A stretch of 27,104 bases of DNA, taken from the NCBI GenBank assembly GCA_031549525.1, contig JAVBPQ010000135.1, forward strand, positions 1-27,104, in the 5' to 3' direction. The first letter of the stretch is position 1. Each line of letters begins with the position of its first letter. The DNA comes from WQUF01 sp031549525 (GTDB taxonomy: Bacteria; Bacillota; Clostridia; Clostridiales; Clostridiaceae). The notes under the pieces are model-generated. The model was not told the origin of the DNA. It made no database searches and saw only the letters and a list, made by a program, of their open reading frames with translations. This document shows, one piece after another, positions 1 through 8,188 of the stretch. Both the position numbers and the translations under genes were made by a program.

Positions 1-285
1 TAAATCTAAAATCTCTACATCCGTTGGAGGATTAAATGGATTCCATCCTTTAGGAGTATCCTTAATAAGCTTTATATCTATATTTTGAAGATTTCCATGT
101 AAGTTAACACCTTCATTAAAATTCTTCTCTCTTCTTAAAATAGTTTTTCTTTCCTCCTCAGCTTTTTTTTCAGCCTCTTTTTTTAATTCCTCAGAGGATT
201 TAGTAAAATTAAAACTCATTACTACAGTTTCATTTTCATTTTCAACAGTTTCAGCATTTAATTCATAATTAGGTTCTAAATTCAT
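1..285 (-). CDS. Hypothetical protein, N-terminal part only (cut by window edge)
   Basis: An open frame of 95 codons runs from an ATG at 285 to the window edge without a stop. A GAGGAG ribosome binding site (complement of about 291-297) lies 5-6 bases upstream of the ATG. The protein starts MNLEPNYELNAETVENENET and has a highly charged, probably coiled-coil stretch at about residues 30-52 rich in Glu, Lys and Arg, followed by a polar part with the motif GWNPFNPPTD near the edge. No signal peptide or membrane segment is visible. I do not recognise the family. It is divergent from larE, so the roughly 230-bp gap should hold promoters for both directions. The reading frame is secure because of the good ribosome binding site and the absence of stops; the function is unknown. 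Confidence 0.7.
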   Translation of the reverse strand, partial: MNLEPNYELNAETVENENETVVMSFNFTKSSEELKKEAEKKAEEERKTILRREKNFNEGVNLHGNLQNIDIKLIKDTPKGWNPFNPPTDVEILDL

Positions 286-428
286 TATAATCTCCTCAAA
301 TTTTAGTAATTATATTAAATGCTTATGTTTTATATAAAAATTTAAGAACTTGATTTTCTCAATAAGAAAAACAATAAAAACATAAAATTGATATCAACTA
401 ATGGGCTTTGAAGCAGTTAACCAATTTC

Positions 429-457
429 TTGACACAAGTTTTAAAGAATTTTATAAT
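429..457 (+). promoter_or_regulatory. Sigma-A promoter of the larEBC operon
   Basis: TTGACA at 429-434 and TATAAT at 452-457 are separated by exactly 17 bases, a perfect match to the housekeeping sigma-A consensus. Transcription would begin near 464, giving a leader of about 48 bases before larE. A short perfect palindrome, TTGATATCAA at 388-397, sits about 30 bases upstream of the -35 box and could be an operator, but it is short enough to be chance. I see no riboswitch-like fold in the leader. Confidence 0.85.
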
Positions 458-511
458 TTAGATAAATATTATTATTTAGCCTCAGTTGCAAATAATTAAA
501 TAGGTGAATTA

Positions 512-1294
512 ATGGATAAATTAGATATTTTAAAATATAACATTTCAAAATTTTCAAAAATTTGTATTGCATATTCTGGCGGGGTAGATTCTACTTTTTT
601 ATTAAAAGTAGCTCTCGATATTCTCGGACACGAAAACGTCCTTCCTATAATAGTAGATGGAGCTGTTATGCCAAGGATTGAATTAAAAGAAGCATTAGAT
701 ATAGCAAGTGAACTTCATGCAAAATGTCATATCTTAAAAATTGATGTTTTAAATGTACCTGAACTTCAAATGAATGATAAAAGGCGCTGTTATTTTTGTA
801 AAAAAAATATATTTTCAAAAATAAAGGATAAGGCAAAGGAGCTTGGAATAGATGTAGTTTTAGATGGTAAAAATCTCGATGACAAACAAGCATATCGCCC
901 AGGAGCTGAAGCAGCTAAAGAGCTTTCAATCATAAGTCCTCTATTTGATGCAGAGCTTACAAAAGATGAGATAAGAAAATATTCAAAACAGATGGGGCTT
1001 AAAACCTGGAATAAACCTTCAAATGCATGCCTTGTTACCAGAATTCCCTATGATACAAAAGTTACAGAAGAATTGCTCTCTAAAATAGAAAAATTAGAAG
1101 AAATCTTTAAGAATAAAGGATTTAACACTATACGCATAAGGGTTCACGATAATATCGTTCGCATAGAAGTACCTAAAGAAAGATTCCAAGAGATACTAGA
1201 TTGCAAAGATGAAATAAAACTTTGCAAGGATCTTGGATTTTTATATGTCACATTAGATCTTGAAGGCTTAAGAAGCGGAAGCATGGATATATAG
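512..1294 (+). CDS. larE: LarE, pyridinium-3,5-biscarboxylic acid mononucleotide sulfurtransferase
   Basis: LarE is the PP-loop ATPase that adenylates the biscarboxylated pyridinium mononucleotide made by LarB and swaps its carboxylates for thiocarboxylates, in cytoplasmic synthesis of the nickel-pincer nucleotide cofactor. The PP-loop motif SGGVDST is at residues 22-28; the conserved DGKNLDD and RPG..A motifs are near 118-132, and the C-terminal RSGSMD is present. At 260 residues it is close to the 276 of the Lactobacillus plantarum enzyme. Cys173 in SNACL lies where the sacrificial Cys176 of that enzyme falls. There is also a CxxC pair, Cys93 and Cys96 (RRCYFC), the three-cysteine pattern reported for the [4Fe-4S]-dependent LarE of Thermotoga maritima, so this enzyme may be catalytic rather than suicidal. 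The ATG follows an AGGTGA site at 502-507. It is the first gene of larE-larB-larC, 8 bases before larB. Confidence 0.95.
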   Translation: MDKLDILKYNISKFSKICIAYSGGVDSTFLLKVALDILGHENVLPIIVDGAVMPRIELKEALDIASELHAKCHILKIDVLNVPELQMNDKRRCYFCKKNIFSKIKDKAKELGIDVVLDGKNLDDKQAYRPGAEAAKELSIISPLFDAELTKDEIRKYSKQMGLKTWNKPSNACLVTRIPYDTKVTEELLSKIEKLEEIFKNKGFNTIRIRVHDNIVRIEVPKERFQEILDCKDEIKLCKDLGFLYVTLDLEGLRSGSMDI

Positions 1295-1302
1295 GTGATT
1301 TT

Positions 1303-2055
1303 ATGGATATAAAAAAAATCTTAGAAGATGTTAAGTGTGGAAATCTTTCCATAGAAGATGCAGAAGATAAAATAAGATACAAACCCTTTGAGGATTTAAA
1401 ATATGCTATGCTAGACTACAATAGAGAATTAAGAACAGGATCCCCAGAAGTCATATATGGAGAAGGAAAGACAATAGAGCAAGTTAAAGGCATAGTTGCA
1501 AATATGAAAAAAAATAACCTTGAAAATATTTTAATTACAAGAGTCAAAGAAGGAATGTTTGAAGAGGTTAAGAGCATTTATGAAAATGCAGCATATTACC
1601 CTTCTGCAAGGATAATAGTAATAAATGAAAATCCATTTCCTAAAAATAAAGGGAAAATATTAATTATAGCTGCTGGAACTTCAGATATGGCAGTTTCAGA
1701 AGAAGCCTTCGTTACGGCAGAATTTTTGGGTAACAATGTAGAGAGGCTCTATGATGTTGGAGTAGCAGGAATTCACAGGTTATTGTTTAAATTAGATAAA
1801 TTAAAAGATGCAAATGTTATTATAGCAGTTGCTGGAATGGAAGGCGCCCTTGCAAGCGTGGTAGGAGGTCTTACAGATAAGCCAGTTATTGCTGTCCCAA
1901 CTAGTATAGGATATGGAGCAAATCTTAAAGGAATCTCAGCTCTTCTTAGCATGTTAAATTCCTGTGCAAGTGGAGTTGGGGTTGTCAATATCGACAATGG
2001 ATTTGGAGCAGCCTATCTTGCAAATAACATAAATAAATTATATGGAAAAGAGTAA
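1303..2055 (+). CDS. larB: LarB, pyridinium-3,5-biscarboxylic acid mononucleotide synthase
   Basis: LarB carboxylates the pyridinium ring of nicotinic acid adenine dinucleotide and cleaves off AMP, the first committed step of nickel-pincer nucleotide synthesis. The C-terminal half is a PurE-like domain with the hallmark strings IAAGTSDMAVSEEA (about 122-135), GVAGIHR (153-159), AVAGMEGALASVVGGL (175-190) and IAVPTSIGYGA (196-206). Cys221 in LNSCASG coincides in position with the cysteine that forms the transient cysteinyl-pyridine adduct in the L. plantarum enzyme. The N-terminal 110 residues are the family-specific domain. The 250-residue length is normal. An AGGTGATTTT stretch precedes the ATG. 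The last codons overlap the longest possible larC frame, which suggests translational coupling within the operon. Confidence 0.96.
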   Translation: MDIKKILEDVKCGNLSIEDAEDKIRYKPFEDLKYAMLDYNRELRTGSPEVIYGEGKTIEQVKGIVANMKKNNLENILITRVKEGMFEEVKSIYENAAYYPSARIIVINENPFPKNKGKILIIAAGTSDMAVSEEAFVTAEFLGNNVERLYDVGVAGIHRLLFKLDKLKDANVIIAVAGMEGALASVVGGLTDKPVIAVPTSIGYGANLKGISALLSMLNSCASGVGVVNIDNGFGAAYLANNINKLYGKE

Positions 2056-2059
2056 AATT

Positions 2060-3268
2060 ATGAAAGCATTATATTTTGATTGTTTTTCTGGCATAAGTGG
2101 TGACATGACACTAGGAGCACTTCTTGATCTTGGTCTATCTCAAGATGATTTTATAAGTGCTCTTAAGACTTTAAATGTAGATGGCTTTGATATAAAAATA
2201 GAGCGTAAAATTAAAAATGGTATAAGTGCTAATTATGTAAGGGTTGTTTTAGAAGAAGAATTTAACCACCATGAACATATAGAGGACCACCATCATCATA
2301 AGGAACACGCATATAGAAACTACAATGATATTTTAAATATCATAGATAATAGCAAAATTACAGATAGAGCAAAGGATATTTCAAAAGGAATTTTTGAATT
2401 GATTGCTAAAGCTGAAGCAAAGGTTCATGGAGAAAAAATTGAAGAAGTTCACTTTCATGAAGTAGGAGCAATGGATTCTATCATAGATATTGTAGGCACA
2501 GCTATATTAATAGACATGTTAAATGTTGATAAAATACTGTGCTCTAAAGTTAACGATGGGTATGGCTTTACATACTGTCAGCATGGAAAGATTCCAGTTC
2601 CTGTCCCTGCTGTAAGCGAGATCTTCTCTTATAAAAATATAAAATTTAACCAGATAGATATTCCAAAGGAATTGGTAACCCCAACAGGAGCTGCCATAGT
2701 TTCTTATCTTTGTGAATATTTTGGGCTTATGCCAAAGATGTCTGTATTAAAGATAGGATATGGTGCAGGAACTAGAGATTTAGAAATTCCAAATGTATTA
2801 AGGGTAAGCTTATGCGAAATAGATGACGTAAATATTAATAAAGAAAAGATAACAATCCTTGAGACAAATATAGATGACTGCACCCCAGAAATATTAGGAT
2901 ATACTATGGAAAAGCTCTTAGAAAATGGTGCAAAGGATGTGTTTTTTACCAATATACAGATGAAAAAAAATAGACCAGGAGTAAAAATCACAGTGCTCTG
3001 TGACAATAAGGATGTTAAAATGCTTTCTGATATATTGTTTTTAGAAACATCTACAATTGGAATAAGAATAAGGGAAGAAGATAGACTATGTTTAAAAAGA
3101 GAGATTAAGAAGGTTAAGACCATTTATGGCGAAGTTTTGGTAAAAGAATCTATCTTTCAAGATGAAATAAAAGTAGCTCTTGAATATGAAGATGCTAAAA
3201 AAATTGCAAAAGAAAATAATGTGCCCCTTAAAAAGGTATATGAAGCCATTTTAAAAGAAAATCTTTGA
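2060..3268 (+). CDS. larC: LarC, nickel insertion protein of the nickel-pincer nucleotide cofactor (single uninterrupted ORF)
   Basis: LarC is the CTP-dependent cyclometallase that inserts nickel into the dithiocarboxylated pincer nucleotide. The start MKALYFDCFSGISGDM is the family's usual beginning, so I place it at ATG 2060, just after the larB stop and behind a GGAAAAGAG stretch; a frame from ATG 2042 would add six residues but has no ribosome binding site. A His-rich segment (residues about 70-83: HHEHIEDHHHHKEH) is a likely nickel-binding insertion, as is typical. VHFHEVGAMDSI lies in the first half, and NIDDCTPEILG and KKNRPGVKI mark the C-terminal half, which corresponds to LarC2. In L. 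plantarum larC is split into larC1 and larC2 and joined by ribosomal frameshifting; here it is one 402-residue frame. It is the last gene before the 3287-3323 hairpin. Confidence 0.96.
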   Translation: MKALYFDCFSGISGDMTLGALLDLGLSQDDFISALKTLNVDGFDIKIERKIKNGISANYVRVVLEEEFNHHEHIEDHHHHKEHAYRNYNDILNIIDNSKITDRAKDISKGIFELIAKAEAKVHGEKIEEVHFHEVGAMDSIIDIVGTAILIDMLNVDKILCSKVNDGYGFTYCQHGKIPVPVPAVSEIFSYKNIKFNQIDIPKELVTPTGAAIVSYLCEYFGLMPKMSVLKIGYGAGTRDLEIPNVLRVSLCEIDDVNINKEKITILETNIDDCTPEILGYTMEKLLENGAKDVFFTNIQMKKNRPGVKITVLCDNKDVKMLSDILFLETSTIGIRIREEDRLCLKREIKKVKTIYGEVLVKESIFQDEIKVALEYEDAKKIAKENNVPLKKVYEAILKENL

Positions 3269-3286
3269 TTTTAAAAATATTATAAA

Positions 3287-3323
3287 AGCCATTCATCTCA
3301 TTAATTAATGTTGATGAATGGCT
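3287..3323 (+). terminator. Hairpin after larC, probable transcription terminator
   Basis: Arms AGCCATTCATC (3287-3297) and GATGAATGGCT (3313-3323) form a perfect 11-bp stem around a 15-base loop, 18 bases after the larC stop. The U tract on the plus strand is poor (AAATTATTAAC follows), so termination may be incomplete. The larEBC operon and the two-component operon point the same way, so some read-through is possible. Confidence 0.6.
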
Positions 3324-3446
3324 AAATTATTAACATTGTCAATTTGTGATAACCTTTAGAAAATTGTTTATGGAAATTTATTTAAAATTAATATATAATT
3401 TTTATAAATATAGAATAAATTCTTAATTCTTTGTCGGGAGTCAGGA

Positions 3447-5075
3447 GTGAGTAGTTTGATAAGAGTTTTAATTGTTGATGATGAAGAAAAAGTATGTCAG
3501 CTTATCATAAATTTAATCAATTGGGATGAAATCGGCATGGAAGTCATTGCATATTCATTAAATGGAATAGATGCACTTAATATTATAGAAGAAAAGCATC
3601 CAGATCTTATCATCACTGACATTAGAATGCCTGGTTATAACGGTATAGAGCTTATTAAGAGAGCAAAAGAAATAAATAAAGATGTGGATTTTATAATAAT
3701 AAGCGGATATAAACATTTTGATTATGCACACAATGCAATTAAATATGGTGTTGAGGATTATTTATTAAAACCCATAAATAAAATAGAACTCACTGATGCT
3801 TTACTCAAGATGGCAGATAAATACAAACAAAAAAAGGAACAATTCAATGAATTTGAAAGAAATCTAAGAAATATGAAAACTGCAAAAGAAAAGATCCGTG
3901 CTGGATTTATGGCAAATATACTATCTTGTGAAAACGATAAATGTGATGATCTTAGCATGGATTTTTTAAATAAAGAGTATTATTTCAATTTTAAAAGAGG
4001 ATATTTTCAAGCTATAGTTGTAAATCCTGATGTAAATTATTGTGATGATAGTGAAAATTTAAGAAAGCTTTTGATGGACAAAACTACTTGGATTGTTGAA
4101 AAGATTTTTAAACCTATTTGTTATGAAATGCAGTGCTATGTTTTTCAAACTTGTTTATATTGCATTTTAAATTATGACGATGAAGTTAAAAATAATATTA
4201 GAAAATATCTACGATCAATTATAGATGAAATAAATACAATGAATGATTTATTTCCAAATTTAAGAGTAAATATAGCTTCAAGCAATATTGCAGATGGTAT
4301 TGATAAATTAGGAACATTGCTTATAAATATAAAATACAACATATTACAAAAAATAATAGTAGGACCTGGAAAGATAATAGAGTTCAGCAGTTTAAATAAT
4401 TTAAGCTTAAATGTGAAAATGTTCATTGATAACGAAAGAAGAAGGCAACTATTAAATTTTATTGAAATATTAAATAAAGATTCCATTTTAACCTGGATAG
4501 ATAGTTTATATGATAAAGTATCTCAAAATAAAGATGTTACAGGAAGTTTATTATTTGATATAGTTGAAGATATAATAGAAATTTTTATATTTTCATTTAA
4601 AAATGATAACTTTGCTTTTGATAATTCAATTTCTTTTTTTCCTGATCATCACAAAAAAATCAATAAATGCATGTCAATAGAAGAATTGTTTTCACTCATA
4701 AAACAAGAGGCTTCAAAATATATTGATGATATTAACACGATGAAAAAACAATCAAATATAAAGCCTATAAGAAAAGCAAAGGAATATATGAAAGATAATT
4801 TTAAACACCCTATAACACTAGAAGAAATCAGCAAAATGGTAGGATTCAATCCAACTTATTTTTCATCTTTATTCAAAAAAGAAACTGGCATGAACTTTTT
4901 AGAATATTTAATCGATATTAGGATAGAAAAGGCAAAGGAATTGTTAAAGGAAACTGACAAAAGTGTTTCATCTATTGCATTTGAAGTAGGTTATTCAGAT
5001 TTAAAACACTTTTCAAAGCTCTTTAAAAAGCTAACAGGGCTTAAACCTTCAGAATATAGAAAATTTTATCTTTAA
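3447..5075 (+). CDS. YesN-like response regulator with AraC-type DNA-binding domain
   Basis: A cytoplasmic transcription factor, phosphorylated by the kinase encoded next to it. The receiver domain covers about residues 5-125, with acidic residues Asp11/Asp12, phospho-acceptor Asp58 in ITDIRMPG, Ser86 and Lys108 in LLKP. A roughly 310-residue linker of the kind seen in large YesN proteins follows. The AraC-type double helix-turn-helix occupies about 437-542 and ends with the typical VGYSDLKHFSKLFKKLTGLKPSEYRK. The start is uncertain: GTG 3447 has GGGAG at 3436-3440, while TTG 3456, giving MIRVLIVDDE as in most relatives, has a better spaced AGGAG at 3443-3447. The histidine kinase begins 15 bases after its stop. 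The targets are not shown by the sequence; sugar-uptake genes are usual for this family, and the ABC operon at 11.8-15.4 kb is the obvious local candidate. Confidence 0.93.
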   Translation: MSSLIRVLIVDDEEKVCQLIINLINWDEIGMEVIAYSLNGIDALNIIEEKHPDLIITDIRMPGYNGIELIKRAKEINKDVDFIIISGYKHFDYAHNAIKYGVEDYLLKPINKIELTDALLKMADKYKQKKEQFNEFERNLRNMKTAKEKIRAGFMANILSCENDKCDDLSMDFLNKEYYFNFKRGYFQAIVVNPDVNYCDDSENLRKLLMDKTTWIVEKIFKPICYEMQCYVFQTCLYCILNYDDEVKNNIRKYLRSIIDEINTMNDLFPNLRVNIASSNIADGIDKLGTLLINIKYNILQKIIVGPGKIIEFSSLNNLSLNVKMFIDNERRRQLLNFIEILNKDSILTWIDSLYDKVSQNKDVTGSLLFDIVEDIIEIFIFSFKNDNFAFDNSISFFPDHHKKINKCMSIEELFSLIKQEASKYIDDINTMKKQSNIKPIRKAKEYMKDNFKHPITLEEISKMVGFNPTYFSSLFKKETGMNFLEYLIDIRIEKAKELLKETDKSVSSIAFEVGYSDLKHFSKLFKKLTGLKPSEYRKFYL

Positions 5076-5090
5076 TTTGAGGTGTGAAAC

Positions 5091-6101
5091 TTGAAAAAAA
5101 ATTTAGACCTTTGGAGTATTTTTAATATTTTGTTCATAGTACTCGTTTTTTTTACAGGAATTATCATCATCTTATGTTCTATTTTTATAAAATTTTTCAA
5201 TAAAGAACCTGTTTTTTTTCTTGCATCATGGATCTTACTTATAGGAATTTTAATCCTAATAGTATTTTTATATTTTAAATGTGTCTACAAACCTTATAAA
5301 AAAATCAAAAAAAATATACAACAATTTAATTCAGGCCTCACATTAGAAGGTTTATTCAATATGAAAGCTTTTTTGTTTAAGGATATGGAAGCTATGCTTA
5401 TAAGAATAGAAAAGCTATTAAATAAAAATTACGAAATAGCTATGGCTAAAAAGCAATCAGAATATTTAGCCCTTCAGAATCAGATCAATCCTCACTTTTT
5501 ATACAACACTTTAGAAGCAATCAGAGGAGATGCCTTAATGGCAGGAGTGGATAGTATAGCAGAAATGATGGAGGCTCTAGCTACTTTTTTTAGATATACC
5601 ATATCAAATGTAGAAAATCTAGTGAATTTAGAAGATGAGATAACAAATGTGGAAAACTACTTTATAATACAGCAATATAGATTTCAAGATAAATTAAATT
5701 TAAACTTTATATATGAAGATGTAGATGATACCATATTTGAATATAAGCTTCCAAAATTAACTCTCCAGCCTATAGTTGAAAATGCCATATACCATGGACT
5801 CGAATGCAAAGTTGGAAAAGGAAATATAAATATAAGCTTTTACACCACTAAAAGCAGACTTGTAATTCATATAAAAGATGATGGGATAGGTATAGAAGAA
5901 GGTATATTAGAAAACTTGATAGATAGATTAAATCAACCTTCATTTGATTATACAAAAGATCAAAATGATAAAGGAGGAATTGCACTTATAAATGTCAATA
6001 ACAGGATTAAGCTTTTATTTGGGGAACAATACGGCATAAATATCACAAGTGCAATAGACTATGGAACTGATGTAGAAATCACTTTGCCTCTTTCAAAGTA
6101 G
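5091..6101 (+). CDS. YesM/LytS-type sensor histidine kinase with minimal extracellular region
   Basis: The membrane kinase partner of the preceding response regulator. Two hydrophobic helices at about residues 9-34 and 41-63 are separated by only about six residues, so there is essentially no extracellular sensor domain, unlike classical YesM with its large dCache region. The cytoplasmic part holds the His_kinase domain with phosphorylated histidine in QNQINPHFLYNTLEAIR (near 125-141) and the ATP-binding domain with N box PIVENAIYHGLE, G1 box DDGIGI and glycine-rich GGIALINVNNRI. The start is TTG 5091, preceded by GAGGTG at 5079-5084. It lies 15 bases after the regulator and 8 bases before the degenerate RbsA-like gene, so the three genes are almost certainly one transcript. 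With no ligand-binding domain it probably receives its signal from another protein or from the membrane. Confidence 0.93.
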   Translation: MKKNLDLWSIFNILFIVLVFFTGIIIILCSIFIKFFNKEPVFFLASWILLIGILILIVFLYFKCVYKPYKKIKKNIQQFNSGLTLEGLFNMKAFLFKDMEAMLIRIEKLLNKNYEIAMAKKQSEYLALQNQINPHFLYNTLEAIRGDALMAGVDSIAEMMEALATFFRYTISNVENLVNLEDEITNVENYFIIQQYRFQDKLNLNFIYEDVDDTIFEYKLPKLTLQPIVENAIYHGLECKVGKGNINISFYTTKSRLVIHIKDDGIGIEEGILENLIDRLNQPSFDYTKDQNDKGGIALINVNNRIKLLFGEQYGINITSAIDYGTDVEITLPLSK

Positions 6102-6109
6102 GTGAAAAA

Positions 6110-7519
6110 ATGAGACAAGAAATATTAAGGTTTGATAATATAATAATGAAAAATAAAGACCTTCTATCATTACATAGCTTTAACCTTAGAATATTTAAAG
6201 GTGAGATAGCAGGGATTTTAACTTTAAATACTGTAGGAAAACAAGATTTTATAGATGTTTTATGCGGAAATAAGAAAGCTAATTTTGGACGCATGTATTA
6301 CGATGATGTCCTATACGAAGCAGAAGATTATATAAAAGTCACAAAAAATAAAATATTTAAAATTGAAAATATAAGCGAATTAGCCCATGATTTAACCGTA
6401 GCAGACAATATCTTTACTATGAGGAGCAATTTTAACAAGTATTTTATTAAAAATTCAGTACTCTATAAACATACAGATATTTTATTTAGAGAATTAAATA
6501 TAGATATAAATCCAAGGATTTCAGTAAATAGCTTATCTTCTCTTAATAGATGCATTGTTGAGCTTGTAAAGGCATATGCATCTGGTGCTAAGCTCATAGT
6601 TTTGCAGGATTTAGATAAGGATCTTAACAATTCAGATTTAAATAAATTTTATGAGATTGTTCTTAAACTTCAATCAAAAAAAATAGCTTTTTTATATATA
6701 AATAGTTATGTAGATATACTATTTTCTTATACTGAGAGAATAATCATCATGAGAGAAGGAAGAAATATATTTAATATTGAAAAAAAAGATTTTGACTCTA
6801 AAAAAGCTATTTCCCTGCTCATGGGTAAAGAATATAATGGGTCATTTAATTTAAGACAGATAGACAAATCTCATGAATCTATACTAGAGTTTCACAATAT
6901 TTTTACCGATAATTTAAATGATGTAAGCTTTCAATTAAAAAAAGGTGAAATATTAAATATATTAGATACAGATACAAGAGGAAATGAAGATTTTGTAAAA
7001 TTATTGAGCGGAAGCTTAACCCCTAAGTTTGGAAATATAATATTTAGAGGTAATAATTTTTATTGTCCATCCCTTAGCAAGGCAATTTATAGCGGCATAG
7101 GGTTTATATGCGAAAACCCAATTCAGAACATGCTCTTTAAAGATATGAGCGTCTTAGAAAACCTTTCTTTTTTAATAGGTGAAAAAATAGACAATATGTG
7201 GTTAAAGCCTGGCATAAAAAGAAACATAATAAATGAATATTATGATAAATTTAAAGATAACATATACAAGAAAAATATTGGAGAACTAGATATGACTAGC
7301 TTAATTAAACTAGTCTATTATAAATGGCATATATACTCCCCAAAGCTCCTTGTAATATCAAAACCATTTACTGGAATAGATATGGTTTTAAGAAATCTTG
7401 TAGTGGATTTAATCTACGAGCTTTCTAAAAAGGGTATTGCTATACTTATCTTAACATCTAATTATTTTGAAAAATATGTAGCAGGTGATAAAGTGATCCT
7501 ATTAAAAAATAATCAATAG
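6110..7519 (+). CDS. Degenerate two-domain RbsA/MglA-like ABC protein (predicted pseudo-ATPase)
   Basis: A 469-residue protein with the tandem nucleotide-binding layout of sugar ABC ATPases of the RbsA/MglA family but shorter than the usual roughly 500. Both active sites are eroded. In domain 1 the Walker A loop reads TLNTVGKQD (38-46) where GENGAGKST is usual, the signature is SLSSLNRCIVE, Walker B is LIVLQDLDKDL and the H-loop His is Asn (YINS). In domain 2 the loop reads DTDTRGNED (286-294) where GLIGAGRTE is usual, the signature is LDMTSLIK for LSGGNQQK, and Walker B is LLVISKPFTGID, keeping only the trailing GID. The frame is intact with a normal start (AGGTG before ATG 6110), so it is not a decaying pseudogene. 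Its place as third gene of a two-component operon suggests a signalling or adaptor role. Its stop overlaps that of convergent modB. Confidence 0.85.
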   Translation: MRQEILRFDNIIMKNKDLLSLHSFNLRIFKGEIAGILTLNTVGKQDFIDVLCGNKKANFGRMYYDDVLYEAEDYIKVTKNKIFKIENISELAHDLTVADNIFTMRSNFNKYFIKNSVLYKHTDILFRELNIDINPRISVNSLSSLNRCIVELVKAYASGAKLIVLQDLDKDLNNSDLNKFYEIVLKLQSKKIAFLYINSYVDILFSYTERIIIMREGRNIFNIEKKDFDSKKAISLLMGKEYNGSFNLRQIDKSHESILEFHNIFTDNLNDVSFQLKKGEILNILDTDTRGNEDFVKLLSGSLTPKFGNIIFRGNNFYCPSLSKAIYSGIGFICENPIQNMLFKDMSVLENLSFLIGEKIDNMWLKPGIKRNIINEYYDKFKDNIYKKNIGELDMTSLIKLVYYKWHIYSPKLLVISKPFTGIDMVLRNLVVDLIYELSKKGIAILILTSNYFEKYVAGDKVILLKNNQ

Positions 7520-8166
7520 TCATATCCTCCAAAATAATTTGCAAAGAGCATAAATAAAAGAGATAGTACTAAGAGAAATATTACCCATATAAATGCTGTT
7601 TTCATATCTCCTCCAGTAGCATAAAAATATATGGCAGAAGGAATGGTCTGAGTTTTTCCTGGTATATTTCCTGCAATCATAAGAGTTGCTCCAAATTCTC
7701 CCAAGGCCCTTAAAAACGAGAGTATAACCCCAGTAAAAATTCCACGAGAAGACATTGGAAGTGCTACATATATAAAGGTTTTAAAATTAGAAGCTCCAAG
7801 AGTTTGTGATACCTCAAAGAGCTCTTTTTCTATATGCGAAAGAGATAACATCAAAGAGCGATACATAAATGGCAATGTTACAATAAAACAGGCTATTATT
7901 GCAGACTGAATAGAGAATATTATATTAATTCCAATTTTATTTAAAAGCATACCAAATGGACCCTTTCTTCCAAATAAAACAAGGAGAAAAAAACCTGTAA
8001 CAGTTGGAGGAAGAACCAAGGATAAACTCAATATGCTCTCAAATAAAAATTTTAACCTTCCTCTATAAAAAAACATCTTATAAGAAACAAAAATTCCACA
8101 TATTACAGTTAATATTAAAGAAATTAAAGACACTTTAAGGGAAATAAATAAAGGCGAAAAATCCAT
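7513..8166 (-). CDS. modB: ModB, molybdate ABC transporter permease
   Basis: The membrane subunit of a molybdate (or tungstate) importer. The 217-residue protein has about five to six hydrophobic helices and the binding-protein-dependent permease signature near residues 153-172 (RALGEFGATLMIAGNIPGKT), which is diagnostic of ModB. An earlier SQTLGAS segment belongs to the same coupling region. An AGAAAGGAAAC stretch precedes the ATG. It follows modA by 22 bases in one operon. The ATPase gene modC is not found beside it; the operon ends here and its stop codon overlaps the stop of the convergent RbsA-like gene, leaving no space for a terminator between them. Molybdate versus tungstate cannot be told from the sequence. 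Confidence 0.95.
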   Translation of the reverse strand: MDFSPLFISLKVSLISLILTVICGIFVSYKMFFYRGRLKFLFESILSLSLVLPPTVTGFFLLVLFGRKGPFGMLLNKIGINIIFSIQSAIIACFIVTLPFMYRSLMLSLSHIEKELFEVSQTLGASNFKTFIYVALPMSSRGIFTGVILSFLRALGEFGATLMIAGNIPGKTQTIPSAIYFYATGGDMKTAFIWVIFLLVLSLLFMLFANYFGGYDY

Positions 8167-8188
8167 TTTGTTTCCTTTCTAAAAAAAA

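Noticed and set aside
2042..2060. Earlier larC start at ATG 2042
   Set aside because: It lacks a ribosome binding site and adds six residues not usual in LarC; ATG 2060 begins at the conserved MKALYFDCFSG.
2704..3123. Antisense open frame of 139 codons within larC
   Set aside because: It is fully inside a strongly recognised gene on the other strand, has no ribosome binding site and shows a composition typical of shadow frames.
6110..7519. RbsA-like gene as a decaying pseudogene
   Set aside because: The frame has no stops or frameshifts over 469 codons and has a normal start and operon position, so non-catalytic function is likelier than decay.
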